A DNA stretch of 63,861 nt from Spirochaetales bacterium (GCA_003246335.1 QKAR01000033.1:1-63861), one strand, 5' to 3'. Positions 40,852-49,602 are shown, counted from the stretch's first letter. The notes: a model not told the origin generated them from the letters alone. A program made the numbers and translations.

Positions 40852-41763
40852 TTAGCCCCTGTTTTTTGGATCGAGCACGTCGCGGATCCCGTCGCCGAGG
40901 AAGTTAAACCCGAGCGACACGATGCAAATGGCGAAACCCGGCATCGCCGCGACCCACCATTGATCGAGAAGAAAGCTTCGCCCGCTCGAGATCATGGCGC
41001 CCCATTCAGGGCTTGGCGGCTGCGCGCCGAGCCCGAGGAACCCGAGACCCGCGGCGGTCAAGATGATGCCCGCCATATCGAGGGTGACGCGCACGATGAC
41101 CGACGAGGTGCAAAGCGGTATGATCTGCCGCGCGATGATCCTGAACGCGGAAGCGCCCTGAAGCCGCACGGCGGAGATGAAGTCGCTCTGCCGGATCATG
41201 ATGGTTTCCGCCCGCGCGACGCGCGCGTACGGCGGCCAGGTCGTGATCGCTATGGCGATTACGGCGTTCTCTATTCCCGGCCCGAGCACCGAAACGAGGG
41301 CGAGCGCGAGAATGAGCCGCGGGAACGCGAGGAAGACGTCGGTAACGCGCATCAGTATCGTGTCGACGATGCCGCCGAAATAACCGGCGATCGTCCCGAT
41401 CGCGAGGCCGATCGGCGCGACGAGTATGGCGACGAGCACCACGATCGTGAGCGTAATCCTCGTGCCGTATAGGATTCTCGAAAGGATATCGCGGCCGAGC
41501 TCGTCGGAGCCGAGGATGTACCCGTGGGTTCCCGGCGCAGAGAGTCGCAAGTCAAGCTGTTGGGCGTACGGGTCCTGCGGAGCGATCGAGGGCCCTATAA
41601 TCGAAAGGACGACGAGGCAGAGTATGATGAGTAGCCCAGTCATGGCGAGCGGATTTTTGCTGAATAGCTTCCATCCGCGCCATGCCTTGCCGCACCTCGC
41701 CTGAAATCGCGACGCGGGCGCGTCGCTCATGAGCCAATCTATTAGCGTGTTTTTCTTTTCCAT
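40852..41763 (-). CDS. Oligopeptide/dipeptide ABC transporter permease (OppC-like)
   Basis: A 303-residue membrane protein with six hydrophobic segments. It has the N-terminal OppC_N helix (NPLAMTGLLIILCLVVLS), the LGSDELGRDILSRI segment typical of DppC/OppC, and the EAA loop around ARVARAETIMIRQSDFI. It forms the channel with OppB. The ATG overlaps the OppB stop by 1 bp. Confidence 0.94.
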   Translation of the reverse strand: MEKKNTLIDWLMSDAPASRFQARCGKAWRGWKLFSKNPLAMTGLLIILCLVVLSIIGPSIAPQDPYAQQLDLRLSAPGTHGYILGSDELGRDILSRILYGTRITLTIVVLVAILVAPIGLAIGTIAGYFGGIVDTILMRVTDVFLAFPRLILALALVSVLGPGIENAVIAIAITTWPPYARVARAETIMIRQSDFISAVRLQGASAFRIIARQIIPLCTSSVIVRVTLDMAGIILTAAGLGFLGLGAQPPSPEWGAMISSGRSFLLDQWWVAAMPGFAICIVSLGFNFLGDGIRDVLDPKNRG

Positions 41764-42794
41764 TAGCGTGCCCTCGGGTCGAAGCGTTTATAGAGGATGT
41801 CGGAGAGCAGGTTCAGCGCGATGAAGACGCAGCCGACCACGATGGTTCCGCCGAGCACGGCGTTCATGTCCCCGTTCAAGAGAGAGTTCGTGATATAAAA
41901 GCCGAGTCCGGGCCAGGAAAAAACCATTTCCGTGAGCACCGAGCCCTCGAGCAAAGATCCGTAGCTGAGCGCGACGACCGTGATGAGCGGGACGAGAGCG
42001 TTTCTAAGCGCGTGCCGCCAAATCACCGCTCGTTTCGACAGCCCTTTCACGCGGGCTGTCGTGATGTATTCCTGCTGAAGCTGCTCAATCATGAAGCTTC
42101 TCGTCATTCTGCTGATGTAGGCCATGCTAAAATACCCGAGCACGGCGGAAGGAAGTATGATGTGCGAAAACGCGTCGCGAAACACGTCAAATTGCCCGGC
42201 GAGCAGCGAGTCGATGAGCACGACGCCGGTGACCGACGGGACCATTCCCTCGAATAAAACGTCGAGCCTGCCGGGACCCGCTACGACGTTGAGCTTCGCG
42301 TAAAAAATGAGCAGTCCCATCAGGCCAAGCCAAAAGACGGGTACCGAGTATCCGATGAGGCCGACGACGCGGACTGCGTGGTCTCCGATTCCCCCGCGGT
42401 GAACCGCCGCGTAGACGCCGGCCGGGACGCCGAACAGCACGCCGAACATGAGCGCGATCGTCGCGAGCTCGAAGGTCGCGGGAAAGACGCGCTTGATGTC
42501 CGCGCTGACGGGATTCGAGGTCAGTATCGAATTTCCGAAATCGCCGTTGAGCACTTTCACGACGTAGATCGCGAACTGCTCGACCATGGGTTTATTGAGG
42601 CCCATTTCCTCTTTCGCCTGTTCATAGGCGTCTTGACTCGCGCGGTCGCCGACGGCCGCGAGCACGGGATCGATCGGTATGACCCTACCGATGAAGAACG
42701 TGACGGCAAGAAGCCCGAGGAACGTAACGCAAACGCTTGCGATGAGTTTTCCCAGGCCTTTCGCCCTTCGAAACGCGGCTTCGCTGTCGATCAT
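41763..42794 (-). CDS. Oligopeptide/dipeptide ABC transporter permease (OppB-like)
   Basis: A 343-residue membrane protein with the OppB/DppB features: an N-terminal helix followed by a long periplasmic loop containing MGLNKPMVEQF and the NSILTSNPVSADI segment. The EAA motif region is around YISRMTRSFMIEQLQQEYITTARVKG (read in pieces), with LVPLITVVALSYGSLLEGSVLTE near the end. It lies downstream of oppA, separated by a terminator-like hairpin that probably lowers permease expression relative to the binding protein. Confidence 0.94.
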   Translation of the reverse strand: MIDSEAAFRRAKGLGKLIASVCVTFLGLLAVTFFIGRVIPIDPVLAAVGDRASQDAYEQAKEEMGLNKPMVEQFAIYVVKVLNGDFGNSILTSNPVSADIKRVFPATFELATIALMFGVLFGVPAGVYAAVHRGGIGDHAVRVVGLIGYSVPVFWLGLMGLLIFYAKLNVVAGPGRLDVLFEGMVPSVTGVVLIDSLLAGQFDVFRDAFSHIILPSAVLGYFSMAYISRMTRSFMIEQLQQEYITTARVKGLSKRAVIWRHALRNALVPLITVVALSYGSLLEGSVLTEMVFSWPGLGFYITNSLLNGDMNAVLGGTIVVGCVFIALNLLSDILYKRFDPRAR

Positions 42795-42813
42795 GAAAGT
42801 CTACCGTCCTCTG

Positions 42814-42850
42814 AAAAAAATAAAGCCGGGACGGCCCGAAGGCCCCCGGC
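42814..42850 (-). terminator. Intraoperonic terminator-like hairpin between oppA and oppB
   Basis: On the minus strand GCCGGG...CCCGGC (42850-42845 with 42830-42825), with an inner GGCC/GGCC pairing, is followed by TTTATTTTTTT. It should terminate part of the transcripts after the binding-protein gene. Confidence 0.8.
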
Positions 42851-42864
42851 CGAAAACGAGAAAA

Positions 42865-44469
42865 TTATTGGAAAGAAATGTTGCGGTAATACACGTAGTC
42901 GGAGCTCGGCCCGACCTCGAAGCCGCTCATGTTCGCGCGCTCGGAAATAACCTGAATGTCCTGGAACATGATGACGAACGGGGAAGTCGCGAGATGCTCC
43001 TTCTGAAGCTCGGCGTACATTTGCTTTCGCTTCGCGGTATCGCTTTCCTTGAGGGCGTCCTCGGATTTTTTCGTCATCGCGGGGATATCCCACGAGTTAC
43101 GCCACGCGAGCAGCTTGTTCGTGCTCGTGTCGGAGTTGTCCGGGTTCCAGGCGAAGCCTTGGGTGTTCGAGTTCGGGTCGGCGTAATCGGGCGACCAGCG
43201 GCCGATGTAGATGTCGTGCTGGCGGGCGCGGTACTTAGTCAGCGTCTGCTTGTTGTCGCCGGGGATGATCTCGAGCTGGATGCCGGCCTGAGCGAAGGTG
43301 GCTTGGATCGCTTGGGCGATGACGTTCGTCGGGAAGTTGTTCGTCACGTCCATCGTGACCTTGAAACCGTTCGGGAGACCGGCTTTCGCGAGAAGTTCCT
43401 TCGCCTTGGCGACGTTGAGCGAGTAGGGCGCGTCGTTGATGGCGCCGAAGGAGTTCGCCGGAAGGAAGGTCTGATGCACGACGCTCGTGCCGTTCAAAAG
43501 GTTTTTCTCGATGCCGGCGTAATCGACGAGCCACTTGATCGCCTCGCGCACTTCGGGCTTCGCGAGGTTCGGGTTCTTCTGGTTGAGGCCGAGGTAATAG
43601 ATGGCTCCCTGCGGAACGCCGTGCACCTTGATCGCGGGATTCTGCTTAACGGCGAGGATATCCTGCGGGTTCAGGCTGCGCGCGACGTCGACGTCGCCTT
43701 TCTCGAGCATGAGCCGCTGGGATGAACTCTCGGCGACGTGCTTGAGCGCGACGCGCTTGATCTTCGACGGTCCGCGCCAATACTCGGGGAATGCGTCGAG
43801 CATGACGAGCTCGTTCGCTTTCCAGGTATTGAGCTTGAAGGGACCGGATCCCGCGTCGTTCGTCTTGAGCCACGCGTTACCGAAGTCTCCGTCAACCTCG
43901 TGCGACAGGGCGGTTTTCTTATCGACGATGGAACCGACGCCGGAACCCACGCAGTTGATGACGTAGCTCGGCGCGTATTTTTTGTCGGTGGTGAGCGTAA
44001 CGGTCGTTGCGTCAACGACCTTGACCGCCTGGTCGACGTTCTCCGGGGTGAGGCCAAGCTCGCCGATGATGAACGCGGGTCCCTTGTTCAGCTTGATAGC
44101 GCGCTGAAACGACCACGCGACGTCGTCCGCGGTGAGTACGTTGCCCGAATGGAACTTAACGCCGGTGCGAATTTTGAACGTGAAAGTCTTTCCGTCGGGA
44201 GAAACCGTCCAGCTTTCCGCGATACCGGGCTGGGGATCATCGATTTTGTCGATCGGGAAATAGACGAGCCGGTCGTAGATGTTGGAAACCATTTCCATGC
44301 CGGAAAGCTCGTATACTTCGCCCGGGTCGAAGGTGATGATATCGTCGATGTGCCAAGCCATGACGACCATGTCTTTTTTCGCCGCGGAGCCCGCGGCGTC
44401 TTTCGAGCCGTTCGCGAACAGGATTGCCCCTGCCGCGATGAGAACCAAGAGTGAAAATGCTTTCTTCAT
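42865..44469 (-). CDS. Peptide ABC transporter solute-binding protein (family 5, OppA/DppA-like)
   Basis: A 534-residue exported protein. The signal peptide MKKAFSLLVLIAAGAILFA is followed by NGSKD; no Cys lipobox, so it is predicted to be a free periplasmic protein. The SBP_bac_5 core is seen in YDRLVYF, GIAESWTVSPDGKTFTFKI, and FHSGNVLTADDVAWSFQRA. It binds peptides, probably short murein-derived ones given the neighbouring epimerase and D-aminopeptidase. ATG 44469 has GGAGG about 9 nt upstream, which is part of the longer in-frame start and favours the shorter form. Confidence 0.93.
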   Translation of the reverse strand: MKKAFSLLVLIAAGAILFANGSKDAAGSAAKKDMVVMAWHIDDIITFDPGEVYELSGMEMVSNIYDRLVYFPIDKIDDPQPGIAESWTVSPDGKTFTFKIRTGVKFHSGNVLTADDVAWSFQRAIKLNKGPAFIIGELGLTPENVDQAVKVVDATTVTLTTDKKYAPSYVINCVGSGVGSIVDKKTALSHEVDGDFGNAWLKTNDAGSGPFKLNTWKANELVMLDAFPEYWRGPSKIKRVALKHVAESSSQRLMLEKGDVDVARSLNPQDILAVKQNPAIKVHGVPQGAIYYLGLNQKNPNLAKPEVREAIKWLVDYAGIEKNLLNGTSVVHQTFLPANSFGAINDAPYSLNVAKAKELLAKAGLPNGFKVTMDVTNNFPTNVIAQAIQATFAQAGIQLEIIPGDNKQTLTKYRARQHDIYIGRWSPDYADPNSNTQGFAWNPDNSDTSTNKLLAWRNSWDIPAMTKKSEDALKESDTAKRKQMYAELQKEHLATSPFVIMFQDIQVISERANMSGFEVGPSSDYVYYRNISFQ

Positions 44470-44544
44470 TTTCTCTTCCTCCATTAATATCGTGAGCTAA
44501 CCGGCGGTTTTGCCCACCGGCGAATTCCTTGCGTGTGTCGCCGA

Positions 44545-45591
44545 TTACATTCCCGGCGCGTCTCGCGCGACGAGCGTTAGCCCTTCGCAGTCAAACCCGA
44601 ATCCCGTCGGGATTTCGTCGAGAAGGAACGGGACGTCGGCGTCGAGATAGGCGACGTTTTCGAGCGCGGAGGCGAGATGTACGACCGCAGAAATGCCAAT
44701 GGGGCTTTCCGCCATGCAGCCGAACATAAGTCCCATGCCGCAGGTTTTCGCGATCGCGGCGATCTCGAGGGCGCTCGAAATGCCGCCGCATTTCATCAGT
44801 TTAACGTTGACTATGTCGGCGGCGCGGGCCTCGGCGACCTTGAGCGCGTCCATCGGCGAGAATACGCTCTCGTCGGCGACGAGCGGGCAGGGAATGCGGT
44901 CCTTGATGAACCTGAGTCCTTCAATATCCGTTCTCGGCACCGGCTGCTCGAGAAAATCAAGCTCGATGCCGGCCTTGGCGCATGTATCCATGAACCGCAG
45001 CGCATCCCGCGCCGACCAGCCCTGGTTCGCGTCCACGCGGAGCGACGCCTTGACCGCCTTGCGGATCGACACGATGCGGGCGAAATCGTCCTCCACGCTT
45101 TGGCCGAGCTTAATCTTGAGCGCGGTCATTCCGTTCGCCTCGGCGCGCACGGCGTCGGCGGTCATCGCGGCCGTGTCGCGTAGCGATATCGTGAGATCGG
45201 TGGAAAGCGGTTTTCGCGAGCCGCCGAGAAAGGCATAGAGCGGAAGGTTCGCTTTCCGCGCGAAAAGGTCATAGAGCGCCATATCGACGGCGGCCTTCGC
45301 GCTCGTGTTTCCGACGATCGCCTTAGCCGCCGCGGCGGAAAGCGTGGTAAGCCCGTCGACCGCGCGCCCTACGATTTTTTTTTCGATAATCGCGACGGCT
45401 TCTTTAATGGAGGCAGCGGTATCGCCCGTGATCGGGGCTGTTGGCGCGGCGGCTCCATGGCCCTCAAGGCCTCCATCCGTCGTAATCGTTATGTGAATTC
45501 CTTCGATAGTATCGACGCGCCGCAAAGCGGTGACGAACGGTACTTTAAGCGGGAACTTTTTGTCTTCGATTTTTATGCCGGTAATGTTCAA
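44545..45591 (-). CDS. Dipeptide epimerase (L-Ala-D/L-Glu epimerase type, enolase superfamily)
   Basis: A 348-residue enolase-superfamily enzyme of the muconate lactonizing group. Catalytic lysines are in ALKIKLGQS (KxK) and NVKLMKCGG, metal ligands in RVDANQGW, FLEQPV and VADES. Near the C terminus is YLDADVPFLL, the DxD pair that clamps the dipeptide amino group in L-Ala-D/L-Glu epimerases. It converts L-Ala-D-Glu from murein to L-Ala-L-Glu. It heads the operon with the Opp importer and M55 peptidase. TTG 45591 with an upstream GGGG is my preferred start. ATG 45657 is in frame but would place the leader hairpin inside the coding region and has no ribosome-binding site. Confidence 0.88.
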   Translation of the reverse strand: MNITGIKIEDKKFPLKVPFVTALRRVDTIEGIHITITTDGGLEGHGAAAPTAPITGDTAASIKEAVAIIEKKIVGRAVDGLTTLSAAAAKAIVGNTSAKAAVDMALYDLFARKANLPLYAFLGGSRKPLSTDLTISLRDTAAMTADAVRAEANGMTALKIKLGQSVEDDFARIVSIRKAVKASLRVDANQGWSARDALRFMDTCAKAGIELDFLEQPVPRTDIEGLRFIKDRIPCPLVADESVFSPMDALKVAEARAADIVNVKLMKCGGISSALEIAAIAKTCGMGLMFGCMAESPIGISAVVHLASALENVAYLDADVPFLLDEIPTGFGFDCEGLTLVARDAPGM

Positions 45592-45616
45592 TCTAACTTC
45601 CCCAGGCGATGCCTTT

Positions 45617-45651
45617 AAAAAAAAACGTTGCCCGTGGTGAACAAGCAACGT
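45617..45651 (-). promoter_or_regulatory. Terminator-like hairpin in the leader of the dipeptide epimerase operon (attenuator candidate)
   Basis: Minus-strand ACGTTGC...GCAACGT (45651-45645 with 45631-45625) runs directly into T9 (45625-45617). It lies downstream of the likely promoter and upstream of the epimerase start, so it would stop transcription of the whole seven-gene operon unless it is antiterminated. A six-base GCCTTT earlier in the leader could pair with AAAGGC just after the T-run as an alternative fold. Confidence 0.62.
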
Positions 45652-45690
45652 CGTCATTAACGTTCAAAGGCGTAAGGATTCGCCAGTTGT

Positions 45691-45721
45691 ATATTTATTC
45701 ATTTTTTGCATATTTTGTCAA
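45691..45721 (-). promoter_or_regulatory. Candidate promoter of the dipeptide epimerase-opp operon
   Basis: On the minus strand a perfect TTGACA (45721-45716) is followed by an AT-rich stretch with ATAAAT/TAAATA at about 17-18 bp. The -10 is weak. It would give a leader of about 90 nt containing the terminator-like hairpin. Confidence 0.45.
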
Positions 45722-45779
45722 TGCGCGCTTACTGGTCGCGCCGTGTGATGACGCTTTGGGGTAGATTCGAGGATCATTC

Positions 45780-45808
45780 TTGACTCCTTTGACCCGCTTC
45801 GATATCTT
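45780..45808 (+). promoter_or_regulatory. Promoter of the tandem Rrf2 regulator genes
   Basis: TTGACT at 45780-45785, a 17-bp spacer and TATCTT at 45803-45808, ending 31 bp before the first Rrf2 start. Confidence 0.6.
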
Positions 45809-45839
45809 TATTAAGACAACGATATAACTAGGAGATGGT

Positions 45840-46271
45840 ATGAGAATATCGACCCGAGGCAGATACTCCCTGGAAGCGCTCCTCTACCTCGCCTTGTTGC
45901 CTGAAGGAAGTTTTGCGAGTACCCGATCTATTTCCGAGAACACGGGAATTTCCGATGGGTATTTGGAGCAATTGTTCATTCCCCTCAAAAAAGTCGGCAT
46001 CGTTCGCGGCATTCGCGGCGCGCAAGGCGGATATTTACCGGGGCTACCGCCCGCGGAAATAACCGTCGGCAGCGTTTTACGGGCGGTTGAGGGAACCATG
46101 GAGCCGGTAGCATGCCTTACCGCGGGAACTTGCCCTTCAGAGGGTGAATGCATAAGCCGCCATACCTGGTATGAACTCTATCGCGAAATGGCGGATTGCG
46201 TCGATTCTATCACGCTCGCGGACCTCGTCGCCGCGTATCGGAACGACGGACAGGAGAGTTTCGCGATATGA
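45840..46271 (+). CDS. Rrf2-family regulator with IscR-like cysteine triad
   Basis: A 143-residue winged-helix regulator. The Rrf2 start MRISTRGRYSLEALLYLA and the recognition region ENTGISDGYLEQLFIPLKK are standard. The effector loop reads ACLTAGTCPSEGEC, three cysteines spaced C-x5-C-x5-C, as in the [2Fe-2S] site of IscR. It should therefore sense Fe-S status, oxygen or iron. The ATG has AGGAG 6 nt upstream. It overlaps the second Rrf2 gene by 4 bp (ATGA). Confidence 0.92.
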   Translation: MRISTRGRYSLEALLYLALLPEGSFASTRSISENTGISDGYLEQLFIPLKKVGIVRGIRGAQGGYLPGLPPAEITVGSVLRAVEGTMEPVACLTAGTCPSEGECISRHTWYELYREMADCVDSITLADLVAAYRNDGQESFAI

Positions 46272-46702
46272 AGATATCCACGCGCGGACGCTACGGAATC
46301 CGCTTATTAATCGATCTCGCCGAACATGATACTGAGTCCCACGTTGCCTTGGCGAGTATCGCGGAACGTCAGGCGATTTCGGCGCGGTACTTGGAGCAAG
46401 TCGCCGTTATTTTGCGACGAGCGGGTTTTATCCGTTCCGTTAAGGGCGCTTCAGGCGGTTATACGCTCGCGAAAGCCCCCACCGATATTGTCGTCGGTGA
46501 CGTGCTCCGCGCTCTTGAGGGCGATATGCTCGTCGTTGATAATTTGCGCGCGGGTGAGACCGAGACTAAGTTGCAGTCTTGCATTCGAAAAACGGTCTAT
46601 GATCGCTTGAACGCTCGCGTCGCGACCGTCGTTGATCGCAAAACGCTTGCGTCGCTTTTAGGAACCGTTGATCCTGACGCTTCCTACATGTATTTCATTT
46701 AA
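46268..46702 (+). CDS. Rrf2-family regulator without Fe-S cysteines (CymR-like)
   Basis: A 144-residue Rrf2 protein (MKISTRGRYGIRLLIDLAEHD, ARYLEQVAVILRRAGFI, SVKGASGGYTLAK). The loop that carries the cluster in IscR has only one Cys (KLQSCIRK), so no cluster is expected. This is the CymR-type arrangement. In firmicutes CymR represses cysteine-biosynthesis genes together with CysK. Here cysK and metY follow immediately downstream, so a sulfur/cysteine role is a reasonable inference. It is translationally coupled to the triad-bearing Rrf2. Confidence 0.9.
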   Translation: MKISTRGRYGIRLLIDLAEHDTESHVALASIAERQAISARYLEQVAVILRRAGFIRSVKGASGGYTLAKAPTDIVVGDVLRALEGDMLVVDNLRAGETETKLQSCIRKTVYDRLNARVATVVDRKTLASLLGTVDPDASYMYFI

Positions 46703-46757
46703 AATAATTCGTTTTCACTAATTCTTACTAAAAACCTAAATTTTATATATAATATTA

Positions 46758-46789
46758 TTGACATTCGTTTTAAATTAGATGTATATAAT
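46758..46789 (+). promoter_or_regulatory. Promoter of cysK-metY
   Basis: TTGACA at 46758-46763. A TATATA box at 46782-46787 is 18 bp away and a TATAAT overlaps it at 46784-46789. The region is very AT-rich, as expected of a strong or Rrf2-regulated promoter. Confidence 0.65.
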
Positions 46790-46842
46790 ACCTATACAAC
46801 TACTAGGAAATAGTGGGTGGAAACGAAATAAAGGAGACTGAC

Positions 46843-47763
46843 ATGGCGAAAGTGGAAAAAATTACGGACGTGATCGGGAAAACGCCCCTCGTGCGGATCA
46901 ATCGACTCAACGAAAGCGAGGCTACCGTGTACGGTAAAGTGGAGAGTTTTAATCCCTTTAGTAGCGTCAAGGATCGTCTCGGGCTTGCGCTGATCGAGAC
47001 CGCCGAACGCGCGGGAAAAATAAACCGCGATACGGTTATCATCGAGCCGACGAGCGGCAATACCGGCATCGCGCTCGCCGCGATCGCGGCGGTCAAAGGC
47101 TATCGCGTCGTCCTCACCATGCCCGAAACCATGAGCGTCGAGCGTCGAAAACTCCTGAAAGCTTACGGCGCGGAAATCGTCCTAACCGAAGGCGCAAAAG
47201 GCATGTCCGGAGCCATCGCGAAGGCCGAGGAACTCGCCGCCGCGAATCCCAATTCCTTCATTCCCCAGCAATTCGCGAATCCCGCCAATCCCGAGGTGCA
47301 TCGCCGCACGACGGGCCCGGAAATATGGGAGGATACCGAAGGTTCGGTTGATATTTTCGTCGCGGCCGCAGGAACCGGCGGAACCGTCACCGGCGTCGGC
47401 GAGTATCTCAAATCGAAAAATCCCGCGGTGAAAGTCGTGCTCGTCGAGCCCTCCGGGTCCCCGGTTATTTCCGGCGGCCAGCCCGGCCCGCATAAAATTC
47501 AGGGAATCGGCGCGGGATTTATTCCCGAGGTTTTGAACCGAACGATTTTCGATGAAGTATACTTAACGGATGACGTCAAGGCGGGCACGATTGCCCGCCG
47601 GGCGGCGAAAGAAGAGGGCTTATTGATCGGCATTTCTTCCGGCGCAGCCCTTGAGGCGGCCTTGACGATCGCTAAACGTCCGGAAAATAAGGGAAAAACC
47701 ATAGTCGCTCTCCTTCCGGATAGCGGCGAACGATATCTTTCGACCTGGCTTTTTGAGGAATAA
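46843..47763 (+). CDS. cysK: Cysteine synthase A (O-acetylserine sulfhydrylase)
   Basis: A 306-residue PLP enzyme. The PLP lysine is in [16 protein letters not shown], the substrate loop [10 protein letters not shown], and the phosphate-binding [14 protein letters not shown]. It makes cysteine from O-acetylserine and sulfide. ATG 46843 has AAGGAGA 6 nt upstream. It is followed 10 bp later by metY; both are preceded by a CymR-like regulator. CysK also acts as a co-repressor partner of CymR in Bacillus, so autoregulation through complex formation is conceivable. Confidence 0.96.
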   Translation: MAKVEKITDVIGKTPLVRINRLNESEATVYGKVESFNPFSSVKDRLGLALIETAERAGKINRDTVIIEPTSGNTGIALAAIAAVKGYRVVLTMPETMSVERRKLLKAYGAEIVLTEGAKGMSGAIAKAEELAAANPNSFIPQQFANPANPEVHRRTTGPEIWEDTEGSVDIFVAAAGTGGTVTGVGEYLKSKNPAVKVVLVEPSGSPVISGGQPGPHKIQGIGAGFIPEVLNRTIFDEVYLTDDVKAGTIARRAAKEEGLLIGISSGAALEAALTIAKRPENKGKTIVALLPDSGERYLSTWLFEE

Positions 47764-47773
47764 AGGAGTATAT

Positions 47774-49096
47774 ATGGCAAAGCGACCGCATCTTGAGACT
47801 TTGGCCGTCCACGGGGGACAAGTTCCGGATCCGACGACGCGTTCGCGCGGAGTTCCGGTCTGGCGTACCTCGGCCTATAATTTCGATTCCGCCGAGCACG
47901 GCGCGAACTTGTTCGCCCTAAAGGAACTGGGTTTCATATACACGAGACTCGGGGATCCGACCGGTGATATCCTCGAAAAAAGACTCGCCCTCCTCGAGGG
48001 CGGCGCCGCTGCGGTCGTCACCGCGTCGGGAACCGCGGCGATTCACTATACCGCGCTTACGCTCGCGCGAGCGGGCGACGAGTTCGTTTCCGCGCGAAAT
48101 CTGTATGGCGGCACGTACACGATGTTCACCGTTCTTTTGAAAGATCAGGGAATTACCGCCCACCTCGTCGACGCGCTTGACCCGGAAAACGTGCGGAAGG
48201 CGATTACCCCGAAAACCCGTTTCGTTTTCGTCGAAACCATCGGGAATCCCGCCCTCGACGTCGTTGATATCGCCGCGATAGCGAAAATAGCGCACGAGCG
48301 CGGCATCCCGCTCGTCGTCGACTCGACCTTCACCCCGCCGACGAACTATCGCCCGATCGATGACGGCGCGGATATCGTCATCCACTCCTTGAGTAAGTGG
48401 ATCGGCGGCCATGGATCGGCCATCGGCGGAGTCGTCATCGATTCTGGAAAATTCGACTGGAAAAAAGGCAATGTCCCGCAACTCACCGAGCCTGACGCCG
48501 CCTATCACGGCCTGCGCTGGGCGCATGACCTTCCCGAAGCCCTCCAGCCGGTCGCGTTCGCGTTTCGGTTCAGGACTGACCCGTTGCGGAACCTTGGCGC
48601 CTGCCTTTCTCCCGATAATTCCTGGATTTTCCTTCAAGGTCTCGAGAGCCTTCCGGTCCGGATGGCGCGTCATAACGAAAACGCGGCGAAAGTGGCCGAT
48701 TGGCTAAAAAAACACCCGAAAGTCGCGTGGGTTCGCTACCCGGGTCTCGGGGACGATGTTGGCCATTCTATCGCCGCTCGGCAATTTCGCGACGAATCGG
48801 GTAAAACAACCGGTTTCGGCGGTATGGTCGTATTCGGCATTAAGGGCGATGGAAAGGAATCTGGACGCGTAAAGGGTCAAAAGTTCATCGACGCGCTCGT
48901 GCTTTTCTCGAATCTGGCGAACGTCGGCGACGCGAAGAGTTTGGCCATTCATCCGGCGAGCACGACGCATTCCCAGCTTTCGGACGAGGAGCAACTTGCC
49001 GGTGGCCTTCCGCCCGATCTCGTGCGGCTCTCCATTGGCCTTGAGCACGTAGACGATATTCTCGAGGATTTGGACCAGGCTTTGCGCAACGCCTGA
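47774..49096 (+). CDS. metY: O-acetylhomoserine sulfhydrylase (MetY type)
   Basis: A 440-residue Cys/Met-metabolism PLP enzyme. Signatures are ALTLARAGDEFVSARNLYGG, EAALDVVDIAAIA-like core (seen as GNPALDVVDIAAIAKI), and the PLP lysine in HSLSKWIGGHGSAIGG. The length of about 430 and the IDDGADIVIHSLSKWI context match O-acetylhomoserine sulfhydrylase rather than the shorter cystathionine enzymes. It makes homocysteine by direct sulfhydrylation. ATG 47774 is chosen because AAAGGAG lies upstream. It is co-transcribed with cysK. Confidence 0.93.
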   Translation: MAKRPHLETLAVHGGQVPDPTTRSRGVPVWRTSAYNFDSAEHGANLFALKELGFIYTRLGDPTGDILEKRLALLEGGAAAVVTASGTAAIHYTALTLARAGDEFVSARNLYGGTYTMFTVLLKDQGITAHLVDALDPENVRKAITPKTRFVFVETIGNPALDVVDIAAIAKIAHERGIPLVVDSTFTPPTNYRPIDDGADIVIHSLSKWIGGHGSAIGGVVIDSGKFDWKKGNVPQLTEPDAAYHGLRWAHDLPEALQPVAFAFRFRTDPLRNLGACLSPDNSWIFLQGLESLPVRMARHNENAAKVADWLKKHPKVAWVRYPGLGDDVGHSIAARQFRDESGKTTGFGGMVVFGIKGDGKESGRVKGQKFIDALVLFSNLANVGDAKSLAIHPASTTHSQLSDEEQLAGGLPPDLVRLSIGLEHVDDILEDLDQALRNA

Positions 49097-49263
49097 TTGC
49101 CCTTTCCCCCCCATTCATCCATTTTGCCTGTCGCGAATCGAGAAAGTTTCGCCCAAACGAAAATTTTTCTTTCTTTTTTCGCGGTTGGGGGTAAAATAGA
49201 TGCAACACAAAATATGTCGGCCGCTCGGCGACTTATACTAAAATATTGATGAGGGGGGTGGGT

Positions 49264-49602
49264 ATGGGAGATGAACGGCGCCAACACGCGAGATTTTCTG
49301 TCAACCAGTGCGTGACTCTTTCTTTCGCTCATGAAGATTTCATTGACGCGACCGGGATGAATTTAAGCTACGGTGGCCTTCTTTTTCGCTCGACCGCGAC
49401 AATTGACCTCTATCAGAAAATTTTCGTCATGATCGACGTTCCTCAAGGCACCGTAAAAGCCGAGGGTATCGTCGTTCGCGTGGAGCAAAATTCCCCCGCG
49501 TCCGTGTATGGACTTAAATTCACCGATGTCGCCTCGGAATATCGTTCTATCCTTGAAGCTTACTGCGCCGAGTCAGGCTCGCAGGACGTTCCCATCGTTT
49601 GA
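49264..49602 (+). CDS. PilZ-domain protein (c-di-GMP receptor)
   Basis: A 112-residue single PilZ domain. The two c-di-GMP contact motifs are intact: RRQHARF (RxxxR) near the start and NLSYGG (N/DxSxxG) about 25 residues later. It likely binds the second messenger made by the GGDEF protein encoded at 11864 and acts on motility or surface traits. ATG 49264 follows a G-rich Shine-Dalgarno (GAGGGGGGTGG). The 3' end overlaps the convergent ttcA gene by 43 bp. Confidence 0.9.
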   Translation: MGDERRQHARFSVNQCVTLSFAHEDFIDATGMNLSYGGLLFRSTATIDLYQKIFVMIDVPQGTVKAEGIVVRVEQNSPASVYGLKFTDVASEYRSILEAYCAESGSQDVPIV

